Positions 17,395 through 26,409 of a DNA stretch of 62,193 nt are shown here, in pieces (the first letter of the stretch is position 1; each line of letters opens with the position of its first letter). The position numbers were made by a program, and so were the translations under genes. The notes beneath the pieces are model-generated. The model was not told the DNA's origin and ran no database searches. It saw nothing but the letters and a program-made list of their open reading frames with translations. Source of the stretch: Lentisphaerota bacterium (GTDB lineage Bacteria > Verrucomicrobiota > Lentisphaeria > Victivallales > Victivallaceae); assembly GCA_015061605.1 (NCBI GenBank), contig SUWH01000011.1, positions 1 to 62,193 of the forward strand, written 5' to 3'.

Positions 17395-18204
17395 ATGCGT
17401 TTCGGAACAGTTTTGTTCTTGCTTGCTGTAAGTTTCTGTTCGTTTGCCGATGATATGCCGAAATTTCATTATCTGGCAGGATACACCGATGTCCAGGTGT
17501 TGAAAGTCAACCATCGCGGTATATTAATATCGCACAGCTCCGGCAGCAGCTATTTGAATGTCAATGATTTAAGTGAATCTGACCGGCGCCGCCTTGCTAA
17601 AGAAATTGAAGTTTTCAAAGTCAGAAAAAAAGAATACGATGTTCAGCAGGCCAAATTGAAAAAACAGCGTGCCATCGAAGCAAAGAAGCAGAAGGCCGAA
17701 CTGAAAAAACGGACCGCCGCTCAAAATAAAGAGATCGATGCTTTGATCAAGCAGTTCAGTAAAAAAAATGTCTATGATACATTGATCTTTTTTGAGAAAA
17801 AATTCGGCATCTATCAGAGCAACCGTCACCTGGGCTTGAAAGGCAGAGTAAGAAGCGTTGTGATGCGAATCGAAAAACAGTGGCCGCTGGCAAAAAAGGT
17901 CAAGCAGAGTTTTCAGCCCAAACCGGCAAAAGCGGTCAAAGTTATAACCACCACAGATAAGGACGGCAAAAAATCTACGAAATACCAGGAGACTCCCATT
18001 GCTCAAAGAGAACCTCCGGTTTTGATGAATCTGCTTTCTAAAAGTATCGTCCTGAAACGCATTGAACTGGAAGATAAAATTTATAACAAGGCTAAAAGCA
18101 AGTCAAAACCGGCCGGGGAACCGTCACAAGATGGTGAAAACGGAGAAAATGATGCTCCGGCGGAAGAAGCCCCTGAAGGCGGGGAAGAAAATCAGGAACA
18201 GTAA
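17395..18204 (+). CDS. Exported coiled-coil protein, unknown function
   Basis: 269 residues. A signal peptide (MRFGTVLFLLAVSFCSFADD) is followed by a small domain of ~50 residues (LAGYTDVQVLKVNHRGILIS, then SYLNVNDLSESDRRRL). Its pattern resembles the short beta-domains that precede coiled coils in PVC-group exported proteins. Residues ~70-130 are a Lys/Glu/Gln-rich coiled coil, and the last ~30 residues are acidic and low-complexity. I do not recognise a family and assign no function. GGGAG precedes the ATG. It lies 28 bp after the GH109-like gene, before a strong terminator, so it is probably the last gene of that transcript. Confidence 0.7.
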   Translation: MRFGTVLFLLAVSFCSFADDMPKFHYLAGYTDVQVLKVNHRGILISHSSGSSYLNVNDLSESDRRRLAKEIEVFKVRKKEYDVQQAKLKKQRAIEAKKQKAELKKRTAAQNKEIDALIKQFSKKNVYDTLIFFEKKFGIYQSNRHLGLKGRVRSVVMRIEKQWPLAKKVKQSFQPKPAKAVKVITTTDKDGKKSTKYQETPIAQREPPVLMNLLSKSIVLKRIELEDKIYNKAKSKSKPAGEPSQDGENGENDAPAEEAPEGGEENQEQ

Positions 18205-18216
18205 TTTTCAAAAATA

Positions 18217-18250
18217 CACGCCACGGTCCGCGTGGCGTGATTTTTATTTT
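18217..18250 (+). terminator. Rho-independent terminator
   Basis: CACGCCACG (18217-18225), loop GTCCG, CGTGGCGTG (18231-18239), then ATTTTTATTTT. It ends the transcript of the GH109-like and coiled-coil genes 12 bases after the stop codon. Confidence 0.92.
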
Positions 18251-18262
18251 AAGTAAAACAAT

Positions 18263-20290
18263 ATGAAAAAAATCGAAACATTGAAGCTTGCAAATCCGTT
18301 CTGGGGCAATGCCGGAACAACATCTCCCGATGCCATCGGCATGGCGCGCAACTGGAACTGGCTCAAAGCCCAGACCGGCAATACCCACCCGGGAGCATTG
18401 CTGCCCTGCGGGTGGGTTTCTGCGGTCCCCTATTCCGGAGCATATTCCAACGGCTACGGTATCAGCGGCATATCCAGCTGCGGCTCTGCCCCGGTGGCGT
18501 TTGACCGTAAATATGCGTGGGGAATATCTCATTTCCATACCAGCGGCGTTGGCTATCTCGGTTACTTTTACAACTATTTTCTGCTGACTCCGGCAGTCGG
18601 AAACGCTGATATTTCCAAACGTTCAAATCTGGATAACGAAGTTGCGCACCCGGGATATTATTCCGGAACCATGAGCGGTTACGGAGTTGATTTTGAACTC
18701 ACTTCCGGAAAATATGCCGCATTTCACCGTTATAAATTCAACAGTGATGCGGCAAAGATCGTCCTTGATGTCAAGCTGCTCGGCTTGGATAAAGAATTGC
18801 TCGGCAAGCGCAAACAGGAATATATCGAATCTTTTTCACTGAAAAACAGCGGCAGTAATATCTGGAATGGTTCTGTAACAGGTAATGGAGTGGAAATCTT
18901 TTATGCAATAAAATTTCTGGGCAATATCACTTCGGAAAATGCTGAAAACGGCAAACTTGAAGTTAAGATCGCAGGCAGCAATGCTGAAACCGTTATTGCA
19001 TTTTCCCTGAAAAGTGTGGATGAAGCAACAAGCCGCCTCGCTGAAGCCGTCGAAATTGGTTTCGATGCTGCTCTGAATAACGCCGAAGCCCAGTGGGAAA
19101 AACGGCTGGATACGATCCGCGCCGAATTTGCCAGTGAATCCGATGCCCGGATTTTTTACAGTGCGCTCTATCATTCACTGATCAAACCGGTCGATACCGG
19201 AAGTGAATTCACTGATTTCCAGACCATGTGGGACGTTTACCGTACCCAGCTGCCGCTGGTGATGGCAATTTGCCCTGATCTGGGTAAAAAAATCGCTGAA
19301 TCAATGCTTAATACCATTGAACGATTCGGATTTTTTCCCAATGGTTATATGATGACGACTGATTATCACCATGATGACAATCAGGCAACTTCGCTGGTCA
19401 TCTACACCTTATGCGATGCGTACAACCGCGGGTATATCCGCGATTATACCCGGTTGAAAAAGGCGTTTGAAACTGAATTCGGTCATGCTGATATTTCTCA
19501 ACAATCTCCCACTCATAAACTGGATATGGCAGGCGCGCTGCGGGCGGCAGCCGATGTGGCAATGCGCTGCGGCGATGAAGAATATTCAGCCAAACTCCGT
19601 GAGGAAAGCGGAGTCTGGAAAAGTGCTTATGATCCGGAGACCGGATTGATGGTCGCCGATGCCGTTTATTACGAGGGGACCCATTGGAACTATTCGTTCC
19701 GCCCGCATACTCAAATGAGTGAACGTATTGCGCTGGCTGGCGGCGTGGAGAAATTCAATATATTGCTGGACAAGTTTTTCGGAGCAGATTGTCCTCCTGA
19801 AACCGATCCCGGAGAAAGAGTTTCTATTCCGAACCGCTTCGAGGGCATGAATAACGAATCCGACATGGAAACCCCGTACTGCTATTTGTGGGCAGGACGC
19901 AGCGACAGATTGGCTGAAGTATGCGATCTGGTGCGCCGCTGCCGCTTCTGCGAAGGAGATGGCGGCTGTCCCGGGAACAATGATTCAGGCGGCTTGAGTT
20001 CATGGTATGTATGGTGTGTGCTGGGGATTTATCCATTTACCGGCAGCCGTTACTATCTTCTTGGTTCGCCGTCAGTTGAAAAAGCGGAGATCGATCTGCC
20101 CAACGGTACGTTGAAAATCGAAGTTGAACGTGAAAGTGCAAATTCGATTTATCCATCCGGTTACGAATTCAACGGCATTGAGTTCTCCGAACCGTGGCTG
20201 CCGCTGGATTGCATTGAACGCGGCGGAACATTGAAATTCCGTTTGAGAGACATTCCTTCCGGAGCGTCTCCGATACCGGAATGGTTGTGA
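18263..20290 (+). CDS. GH92 family alpha-mannosidase
   Basis: 675 residues. The family landmarks are in order: an N-terminal beta-sandwich with SNGYG and FHTSGVGYLGYF; then the (alpha/alpha)6 barrel with DFQTMWDVYRTQLPLV (the family's T/S-x-W-D-x-F/Y-R region) and DYHHDDNQATSLVIYTLCD. CPGNNDSGGLSSWYVWCVLG supplies the conserved G-N-D/N-D-x-G-G catalytic-base region, and the LGSPSVEKAEIDLPNG tail follows. GH92 enzymes are calcium-dependent exo-alpha-mannosidases acting on N-glycans or mannans. Unlike most GH92 proteins it has no signal peptide, so it may trim imported mannosides. It is on its own between two terminators. The ribosome site is weak; the ATG is the first in frame after the upstream terminator. 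Confidence 0.92.
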   Translation: MKKIETLKLANPFWGNAGTTSPDAIGMARNWNWLKAQTGNTHPGALLPCGWVSAVPYSGAYSNGYGISGISSCGSAPVAFDRKYAWGISHFHTSGVGYLGYFYNYFLLTPAVGNADISKRSNLDNEVAHPGYYSGTMSGYGVDFELTSGKYAAFHRYKFNSDAAKIVLDVKLLGLDKELLGKRKQEYIESFSLKNSGSNIWNGSVTGNGVEIFYAIKFLGNITSENAENGKLEVKIAGSNAETVIAFSLKSVDEATSRLAEAVEIGFDAALNNAEAQWEKRLDTIRAEFASESDARIFYSALYHSLIKPVDTGSEFTDFQTMWDVYRTQLPLVMAICPDLGKKIAESMLNTIERFGFFPNGYMMTTDYHHDDNQATSLVIYTLCDAYNRGYIRDYTRLKKAFETEFGHADISQQSPTHKLDMAGALRAAADVAMRCGDEEYSAKLREESGVWKSAYDPETGLMVADAVYYEGTHWNYSFRPHTQMSERIALAGGVEKFNILLDKFFGADCPPETDPGERVSIPNRFEGMNNESDMETPYCYLWAGRSDRLAEVCDLVRRCRFCEGDGGCPGNNDSGGLSSWYVWCVLGIYPFTGSRYYLLGSPSVEKAEIDLPNGTLKIEVERESANSIYPSGYEFNGIEFSEPWLPLDCIERGGTLKFRLRDIPSGASPIPEWL

Positions 20291-20317
20291 TTGTAAAGTG
20301 GTGATGACAACAAAAAT

Positions 20318-20357
20318 GCGGCAGGTAAAGTGAATGACACTTCACTTTACCTGCCGC
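20318..20357 (-). terminator. Terminator between convergent GH92 and purT genes
   Basis: GCGGCAGGTAAAGTGA pairs with TCACTTTACCTGCCGC across an 8-base loop. On the minus strand the stem is followed by ATTTTTGTTG, so it mainly serves purT. It may also stop the GH92 transcript from the other side. Confidence 0.85.
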
Positions 20358-20372
20358 TTGATTTACAGGAAA

Positions 20373-21551
20373 TTACAGTTCAATTTCCAACTTTGAATGG
20401 ATGCGTTTGACCTTTTCCAAAGCCTCTTCAACGGTGGCGGCACGTGCCAGCACCACGCCCAGACGGCGTTTGCCTTTGAGTTCGCCTTTGCCGAAAATGC
20501 GCATATCGGTGTCAGGTTCTGCCAGAACCGCTTCCAGATTGCCGAAGCTCACTGCATTGGAGTTGCCGTAGACTTTGATCGCCTTGCTGGCAGACGGGCC
20601 GTGGAACGCAATGTTGGGAATGGGCAGACCGAGGATGGCGCGGGCGTGCAGATCAAATTCGGACAAGTCCTGCGAAATCATCGTCACCATACCGGTATCG
20701 TGCGGACGGGGACTGACTTCACTGAAAATAACTTCATCACCGCAGACGAAAAGTTCCACACCGAAAATACCGCGACCGCCGAGGGCGGCAGTGATCTTTC
20801 CGGCGATCTCTTCGGCTTTTTTGCGGGCGACCGGGCTCATCGGCTGGGGCTGCCAGGATTCCTGATAGTCGCCGTCGACCTGATGGTGTCCGACCGGTTC
20901 GACGAAACTGGTTCCGTTGACGTGGCGGACGGTGAGGAGGGTGATTTCAAAGTCGAAGTTGACGAAACCTTCGACGATGACCCGACCGGCACCGGCGCGG
21001 CCGCCGGACTGGGATTCATTCCACGCCGCATCAATGTCCGCTTCGGTACGGATGGTACTCTGACCGTGGCCGGAGCTGCTCATGACCGGTTTGACCACAC
21101 AGGGAAGACCGATCTCTTTGACCGCGGCAGTAAACTCTTCATAGTTGGAAGCAAAACGGTAGGTGGAGGTGGGAAGTCCAAGTTCTTCAGCAGCCAGACG
21201 GCGGATGCCTTCGCGGTTCATGGTGAGCCAGGTGGCGCGGGCGGTGGGGATGACATTGAAGCCTTCCTCTTCCAGTTTGATGAGTTCAGGAGTGGCGATG
21301 GCTTCGACTTCGGGGACGATGTAGTCGGGTTTTTCCAGTTCAGCGATGCGGCGCAGTTCAGAGGCATTGAGCATGTCGACCACATAGGAACGGTGGGCAA
21401 CGTGCATTGCCGGAGCGTTGGGATAACGGTCGATGGCGACCACTTCCACACCGAGACGCATCATTGCGATGGCGACCTCTTTGCCGAGTTCACCGGAGCC
21501 GCAAAGGAGAACTTTGCAGGCACTGTCAGTTAAAGCTGTACCAAGTTTCAT
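20373..21551 (-). CDS. purT: Formate-dependent phosphoribosylglycinamide formyltransferase
   Basis: 392 residues, the expected length. An ATP-grasp enzyme of purine synthesis that makes formyl-GAR from GAR, formate and ATP in the cytosol. Landmarks: [20 protein letters not shown] and [18 protein letters not shown] in the N-terminal domain; [16 protein letters not shown] in the ATP-grasp domain; [20 protein letters not shown] and [14 protein letters not shown] in the metal/ATP site. AGAAAGGA precedes the ATG. It is the last gene of a three-gene minus-strand operon (thiD-like, amidase, purT), 13 bp after the amidase gene. The use of formate fits an anaerobe. Confidence 0.96.
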   Translation of the reverse strand: MKLGTALTDSACKVLLCGSGELGKEVAIAMMRLGVEVVAIDRYPNAPAMHVAHRSYVVDMLNASELRRIAELEKPDYIVPEVEAIATPELIKLEEEGFNVIPTARATWLTMNREGIRRLAAEELGLPTSTYRFASNYEEFTAAVKEIGLPCVVKPVMSSSGHGQSTIRTEADIDAAWNESQSGGRAGAGRVIVEGFVNFDFEITLLTVRHVNGTSFVEPVGHHQVDGDYQESWQPQPMSPVARKKAEEIAGKITAALGGRGIFGVELFVCGDEVIFSEVSPRPHDTGMVTMISQDLSEFDLHARAILGLPIPNIAFHGPSASKAIKVYGNSNAVSFGNLEAVLAEPDTDMRIFGKGELKGKRRLGVVLARAATVEEALEKVKRIHSKLEIEL

Positions 21552-21564
21552 GACTTTATCCTTT

Positions 21565-22527
21565 CTATTTTATGGATTTTCTGTAATTTATGATGCCGTC
21601 GGCGATCCCGCGGGCGAGGGCATCGATATAAACTGAATTGTTGAGACGGCGTTCCTCAAGCCGGTTACTGATAAATCCGGTTTCGATCAGAACTCCCGGT
21701 GCAGTGATTTCGCGCAGCACGACGAAATTTGCCCGTTTTACGCCCCGGTCGGCGGCTCCGGTGCGTTTGAGCATCCCTCTTTGAATATTGTATGCCAGAG
21801 CAAGATTATTGCCGTCAAATTTATTGCCCGGTTTCACCGTACGCTGGATTCTGGTGGAACTGCTGGATGGTGCGTACGCCGGGGTGAGACAGTAGGTTTC
21901 TATTCCGGTGACCGAACGGTCTTTCGCTGAATTTACGTGAAGTGAAACAAAGAGGTCACTGCGGTGTCGGCGCTGGATGGCAGGGATTTTTTCCAGAGGA
22001 ACTTTGATGTCGGAATTGCGGACGAAACGGACTTTGAATCCATAACTCTGCAATATCTGTCCGAGTCTGCGACCGATTTTCAATGTGATATTTTTCTCTT
22101 TTGAAAACGCGCCGAGGGCTCCGGGGTCATTGCCGCCGTGTCCCATGTCGATCGTAATGGTATAGACGGTATGTTTCTTCAATGTCGAGGGAAAAAACAG
22201 CGGACGGAAAGTTTTGTGCCAGTCAAAGCCGGTAATATAAGGTACTCCGCTGATAAATGCCACCGGGAAATTCAACATCACCCGCACGCCGTTTACGGTA
22301 CTGCGGCGGTCATCTTTTTTTACCTCTCCATTAAAGAAACGTGAAGCAAATTCAAAATCCTTACCGCGCAGCCGTGTCCTTGCCCCGTTGTATTGCAGCA
22401 GCCGGGCAAAATGGAAACTCTGCCGTCCGTTGACTTTACACTCCGGTATCCGGGCTGTCGGCGCGGCATTGCACAGCAAAACGGCAAACAGGAAAATTCC
22501 AATGGACAATATACGCAGCAGAAACAT
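21565..22527 (-). CDS. N-acetylmuramoyl-L-alanine amidase (Amidase_3)
   Basis: 320 residues. A signal peptide (ends near VLLCNAAP) sends it to the periplasm. Residues ~130-315 are the zinc-dependent Amidase_3 domain: [11 protein letters not shown] (first zinc His), E in [20 protein letters not shown] (second His) and [17 protein letters not shown] (catalytic Glu). It cleaves the bond between MurNAc and the peptide stem during cell separation or wall recycling. The N-terminal ~100 residues are not a recognised AMIN domain. Its ATG overlaps the preceding stop by one base (TAATG), so it is coupled to the thiD-like gene. Confidence 0.9.
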   Translation of the reverse strand: MFLLRILSIGIFLFAVLLCNAAPTARIPECKVNGRQSFHFARLLQYNGARTRLRGKDFEFASRFFNGEVKKDDRRSTVNGVRVMLNFPVAFISGVPYITGFDWHKTFRPLFFPSTLKKHTVYTITIDMGHGGNDPGALGAFSKEKNITLKIGRRLGQILQSYGFKVRFVRNSDIKVPLEKIPAIQRRHRSDLFVSLHVNSAKDRSVTGIETYCLTPAYAPSSSSTRIQRTVKPGNKFDGNNLALAYNIQRGMLKRTGAADRGVKRANFVVLREITAPGVLIETGFISNRLEERRLNNSVYIDALARGIADGIINYRKSIK

Positions 22528-23390
22528 TATTTTACATCCATTTCTTCAAGCTGAATACTGCCGCTGTAATCATTTCCCGGCGGATACATTGCGGTGATGT
22601 TTTTGCCGATACGGACATTTTCCACCAGAGAACCCATTACAAAAGATTTTCCGGCATAAACAGCTTCTTCCCAGGGAAATTCCAACGCCAGTGCGGCAGT
22701 CATTGCCGCCGAAAGTGTACATCCGGCGCCATGGGCGGTAGTTTGCGGTACATCAACTTTCAGCGAAGAGGCTTCCCATATTTTTCCGTTATGGCAGATC
22801 ACATCGGTCAATCTGGTCAATATCTGCCGGGAATTTTTTTCAACGGTTCCACCTTTCAGTAAAATCGATGCTCTGGAACAGCGGCAAAGCTCCTTTGCCG
22901 CCGCGATCCTGTCATTGACACCGGAAATCTCTTTTTTGAGCAGAAGTTCAGCTTCTGATTTACTGATGATCAGCCATGAAGCCTGCGGAAGCAGTTTCTG
23001 TTTGAAAACTTCAATGTTTTCCGGTTCTGTAAAAGAGTCAAAGTTGGCATCGCAAATCAGTTTTAATCGATATTTTTCTGTGGCTTGAGCGACTGCTTCA
23101 ATAATTCCGGCATTGAAAAGCATCCCGCATTTGACCGCTTTTATGTCGATCGCTGATAAAACCGCATCGATTTGGGAAGTTACGATTTCCGGAGAAACCG
23201 GATCACAGCGATCCGACTTTGCCGGATTTTTACTCATTATACCGCTGATAGCGCAACAACCGTAAACTCCGAACGCATTAAATGTGCGCAAATCAGCCTG
23301 GATACCGGAACTGCCGCCGGAGTCGCTTCCGGAGATGGTCAATGCTGCCGGATAAGATTTTTCAAGTTGTTTTTTTCTTTTCTTTTCCAT
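22527..23390 (-). CDS. ThiD-like pyrimidine kinase (ribokinase fold), atypical
   Basis: 287 residues. The overall match is to hydroxymethylpyrimidine/phosphomethylpyrimidine kinase, which phosphorylates HMP in thiamine synthesis: ALTISGSDSGGSSGIQADL, FGVYGC, CGML, ILLKGG and HGAGCTLSAAMTAAL. The last holds the catalytic-Cys/anion-hole region. Two usual motifs are changed: the A-Q-N-T region reads SKNP, and the D-x-V-M-x-A-K-S-G region reads DANFDSFTEP. A diverged kinase or altered substrate is therefore possible, and I leave the symbol blank. I chose the ATG at 23390; a TTG 24 bases upstream would add eight residues. It is first in the operon with the amidase and purT. Confidence 0.75.
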   Translation of the reverse strand: MEKKRKKQLEKSYPAALTISGSDSGGSSGIQADLRTFNAFGVYGCCAISGIMSKNPAKSDRCDPVSPEIVTSQIDAVLSAIDIKAVKCGMLFNAGIIEAVAQATEKYRLKLICDANFDSFTEPENIEVFKQKLLPQASWLIISKSEAELLLKKEISGVNDRIAAAKELCRCSRASILLKGGTVEKNSRQILTRLTDVICHNGKIWEASSLKVDVPQTTAHGAGCTLSAAMTAALALEFPWEEAVYAGKSFVMGSLVENVRIGKNITAMYPPGNDYSGSIQLEEMDVK

Positions 23391-23394
23391 AGAC

Positions 23395-23423
23395 TTGTTT
23401 TGTTGCACTTTCAATGTTATATT
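23395..23423 (+). promoter_or_regulatory. Promoter for 23481-24743 (TTGTTT-N17-TATATT)
   Basis: TTGTTT (23395-23400) and TATATT (23418-23423) are 17 bases apart and lie 58 bases before the start. The -35 box is weak; the -10 box matches the window's common form. Confidence 0.45.
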
Positions 23424-23480
23424 TTGTCATGTACTAAATTACATCCAAAATGGCAAAAAAACAACTGATATTTTATTGAA

Positions 23481-24743
23481 ATGGTAAGAATATTTAAAAT
23501 ATTTTCGGTCGCGGCTCTGCTTTTGTCGGTGGTTTTATCCGCCAACGGCGAAGTCGCTCTCGGGAATCGTGTCTATTTGCATCTGGAATATTCCCGTGGC
23601 GGAGATCGGAGATTTTTGTCCGGTTTGGTTCAGTACCTGCACAAAATCGCCGGTAAAAGCAAGGTCAAACGTCCTTATAAAAAAATTACATTCCATACAA
23701 AGGCAAAAAAATGGGATATTGCAGAAAATAAACAACAGTTTACCGTGTACATCCCGGGAACCAGCCGGGAATGGCTCCGTTCATTTGAAATGCGGCGGGC
23801 AATATACGGTATTATTTTTTATCTCCGGTTCGGGTTGAACCGTTCTATTGAAGCCGGAAAAACCCGGCTTCCGGTATGGATGAGTACGGCGGTGGATGAG
23901 GAGATCCTTGAACACCGCTCCGCAGAAAAATTTATCATCGGTGACCGGGATTATTCCATATTGCAGAATATATTTAAAAACAGTAAGAATCTGCCGGATT
24001 TCGGCGCGCTCTGCCGGTTTGAAAATATTCCGGAAGATCCGGCGATGGCGGCAGTTTACCGGCAGATGTCATGTTTGCTTCTGGAGTTGGCTGCCGGAAA
24101 GAAGCTGTTGCCGTATATGATCGAATACAGTGCCGCAAAACGTCCGGATGATCACTGGCTGAACCGTTTTCCTTCGCCGGAAGAGGCCCGGATCCAATTG
24201 ACCGATGCGGCAAAAAAAATATTATGGGACAGACGGTCGCCCATGCCGGAACCGCTGCTTAAAGGTGATTTGGATAAACTGCAGACGATAGTTGTGCCGG
24301 ATTTGGATACTGCCGGTATCCCGAACGGAAAGATGTTGAATTTAAGTTTTGCCGATGCCAATAAGCTGTTCCTTCCCGGAAAAAGACCGGATATAAATGA
24401 GGTGAGAGAGTATTACAGTCGGGAGTGGATGCTTTTCAGCTTGCGCCGTTCGGCAAAAGTGAAAGTGCTGGCTTTGAAGTTGAGTGAACTTGCTTTGAAA
24501 CTGGGAGCCGATGAATCATGGGCGGATGAGTTTGAGGTAATTTTCAGGCAATTGAAAGAGCAATTGGAATTTGAAGAAACGCAATACCGTACTTTTGTGC
24601 GCTTGATATTTGAAAATCTTGCGGTTGAACAGCTTTATTTATGGCAGTTCGCCGCGCAGGAAGCCTCTTACCGTGCCGCCGGAGTGGGGGAGGGCGGCAG
24701 ATTTTTGGAAAAGACTGAAAAGGAATATTTCAAAAAGTATTGA
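23481..24743 (+). CDS. Exported protein of unknown function
   Basis: 420 residues. A signal peptide (FKIFSVAALLLSVVLSANGE) is followed by an alpha/beta region and then mostly helix. LPVWMSTAVDEEILEH, about residues 130-145, resembles the P-x-W-x-x-E-G-x-A segment of gluzincin-type peptidases. No HExxH is present, so if it is related it has lost the active site. I do not recognise a family. No good Shine-Dalgarno is visible; the ATG at 23481 is chosen because the signal peptide begins there. It ends 78 bp before trxB, from which it may be separately transcribed. Confidence 0.6.
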   Translation: MVRIFKIFSVAALLLSVVLSANGEVALGNRVYLHLEYSRGGDRRFLSGLVQYLHKIAGKSKVKRPYKKITFHTKAKKWDIAENKQQFTVYIPGTSREWLRSFEMRRAIYGIIFYLRFGLNRSIEAGKTRLPVWMSTAVDEEILEHRSAEKFIIGDRDYSILQNIFKNSKNLPDFGALCRFENIPEDPAMAAVYRQMSCLLLELAAGKKLLPYMIEYSAAKRPDDHWLNRFPSPEEARIQLTDAAKKILWDRRSPMPEPLLKGDLDKLQTIVVPDLDTAGIPNGKMLNLSFADANKLFLPGKRPDINEVREYYSREWMLFSLRRSAKVKVLALKLSELALKLGADESWADEFEVIFRQLKEQLEFEETQYRTFVRLIFENLAVEQLYLWQFAAQEASYRAAGVGEGGRFLEKTEKEYFKKY

Positions 24744-24821
24744 TTTTTTATTCCGTAACTCTGGAAAAAACGCCTCCGGCAGTGTAAATTTAACATTGTA
24801 TCAAATTCAGGAGAAATATTT

Positions 24822-25745
24822 ATGATAGAAGAAAAACTTGTCATTGTCGGCAACGGCCCTGCCGGTTGTACCGCCGGAGTTTACGCCGCAAGAGCCGGAC
24901 TTAAGCCGCGCATTTTTGCAGGAGATCATCCCTGCGGTCTGCTGGCTTTAACCAGCGATGTGGAGAATTTCCCCGGTTTTCCCTCCGGTATCTCCGGTTT
25001 TGATCTGGTGATGGCGATGCAGGAACAAGCCGAAAAATTCGGTGCCGAAACCGATTATGATACCATCGTTTCCATTGAATTTGATGCCGTAAACGGTCAT
25101 CGTTTTACCACCGCTGACGGACGGGAGTTCCGCAGTCGCGCCATGATCATTGCAACAGGAGCCACTCCGCGCAAACTGGGTGTCCCGGGAGAAGAAAAGT
25201 TGTGGGGCAGGGGAGTATCCGCCTGTGCTACCTGTGACGGAGCATTTTTCAAAGAGGTTCCGGTCGTGGTTGCCGGAGGTGGAGATTCTGCTATGGAAGA
25301 GGCGATCTTTCTCACCCGCTTTGCTTCAGAGGTGCATCTGGTTCACCGCCGGGACAGTTTCCGGGCTTCGGCGATCATGGTCGAACGCGCCAGAAGCAAT
25401 CCGAAAATAAAGATGCATCTCAACTGCGTCGTCGAAGAGATCACCGGTTCAAATGAAGTTGAAGCGGTTCGTATTATGAACAAGGTTTCCAATGAAAGCG
25501 AAACCATTCCTGCAAAAGGATTTTTTGCCGCTCTCGGACACGTTCCCGCAACGGAACTCTTTAAAAATTCCGGAGTTGAAGTCGATGATAACGGATATAT
25601 CGTCACTGCCGGCAAAAGCAGTGAAACCAATATCCCCGGGGTCTTCGCCGCCGGAGACTGCATGGACCCGCGTTACCGTCAGGCGATAATCGCGGCTGGC
25701 AACGGCGCACGCGCGGCTCTGGATGCGGAGAAATATCTTGGCTGA
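24822..25745 (+). CDS. trxB: Thioredoxin-disulfide reductase
   Basis: 307 residues, typical of the low-molecular-weight enzyme. It reduces thioredoxin with NADPH through FAD and a redox disulfide. Seen: FAD-binding VIVGNGPAGCTAGVYAARAG, the active site CATCDG (Cys135, Cys138), the NADPH site VVAGGGDSAMEEA with HRRDSFRAS, and the C-terminal FAD motif GVFAAGDCMDPRYRQAI. AGGAG stands 7 bases before the ATG. The following metalloprotein gene overlaps its end, so the two are co-transcribed. Confidence 0.96.
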   Translation: MIEEKLVIVGNGPAGCTAGVYAARAGLKPRIFAGDHPCGLLALTSDVENFPGFPSGISGFDLVMAMQEQAEKFGAETDYDTIVSIEFDAVNGHRFTTADGREFRSRAMIIATGATPRKLGVPGEEKLWGRGVSACATCDGAFFKEVPVVVAGGGDSAMEEAIFLTRFASEVHLVHRRDSFRASAIMVERARSNPKIKMHLNCVVEEITGSNEVEAVRIMNKVSNESETIPAKGFFAALGHVPATELFKNSGVEVDDNGYIVTAGKSSETNIPGVFAAGDCMDPRYRQAIIAAGNGARAALDAEKYLG

Positions 25746-26409
25746 AATACCTGTCGATTTCCGGATAATCCGCAATATAAAACGCAGGCGTATCGCCTTG
25801 CGCATCGCTCCGGACGGGGTACTGGAAATATTGGCTCCAGCTGCTGTGCCGGAAGATTTTTTGCGGTCGATTCCGGTAAGAGAACCGGAACTGATCGACC
25901 GTTTGCGCTTGCGTACACAAACATTGGCACGCCCGCAGGCGGTATTGGAGGAAAATGCTGAATTTGCGCTTCTGGGCAGATTTTATCCGCTTCACTTGAG
26001 TTCCCGGTTGAAAATATTTGATGGCAACCGCTTCATCATCCCGCGCGGCGATGAAAATTCCATGCGGGAAAATCTGATTTCCCTCTACCGGGAACTTGCG
26101 GAAAAATCCCTGATCAAGCGGGCAAAAGTTCTGGAAGAGCTTACCGGTCTGCACCCGGATTGTTACCGCATAACTTCCGCAGAAACCCGCTGGGGATCAT
26201 GCAATAACCGCAAGGTTATCGCTTTTAGCTGGAAACTTATCCAGTGTCCGGCAGATACCATTGATTATGTGATGATCCATGAGCTTGCCCATCTGAAAGA
26301 GCTGAATCATTCAGTGAAATTCTGGAAACTTGTTGAGCATTTCTGCCCGGAATACCGGGCTTTGCGGCGCAAGCTCAACGCTTTTGCCCGCGCTCTGCCT
26401 CGGCTTTGA
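25738..26409 (+). CDS. YgjP/DUF45-type metallopeptidase-like protein
   Basis: About 223 residues. The C-terminal half carries a zincin motif, MIHELAHLKELNHSVKFW: HELAH at about 181-185 plus a further His. It follows ETRWGSCNNRKVIAFSWKLI, the usual W-G-S-C signature of the YgjP-like (DUF45) family. The function is not well established; the domain is linked to tRNA or ribosome-associated metalloproteins and restriction loci. The start is uncertain. TTG at 25738 has GGAG 7 bases before it and overlaps trxB by 8 bp. The ATG at 25723 overlaps by 23 bp and has no ribosome site. The 3' end overlaps the convergent recD2-like gene by 35 bp. Confidence 0.8.
   Translation: MAEIPVDFRIIRNIKRRRIALRIAPDGVLEILAPAAVPEDFLRSIPVREPELIDRLRLRTQTLARPQAVLEENAEFALLGRFYPLHLSSRLKIFDGNRFIIPRGDENSMRENLISLYRELAEKSLIKRAKVLEELTGLHPDCYRITSAETRWGSCNNRKVIAFSWKLIQCPADTIDYVMIHELAHLKELNHSVKFWKLVEHFCPEYRALRRKLNAFARALPRL

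Noticed and set aside
20397-21533. A 378-codon open frame opposite purT
   Set aside because: It has the same antisense composition effect; no start signal and no recognisable domain.
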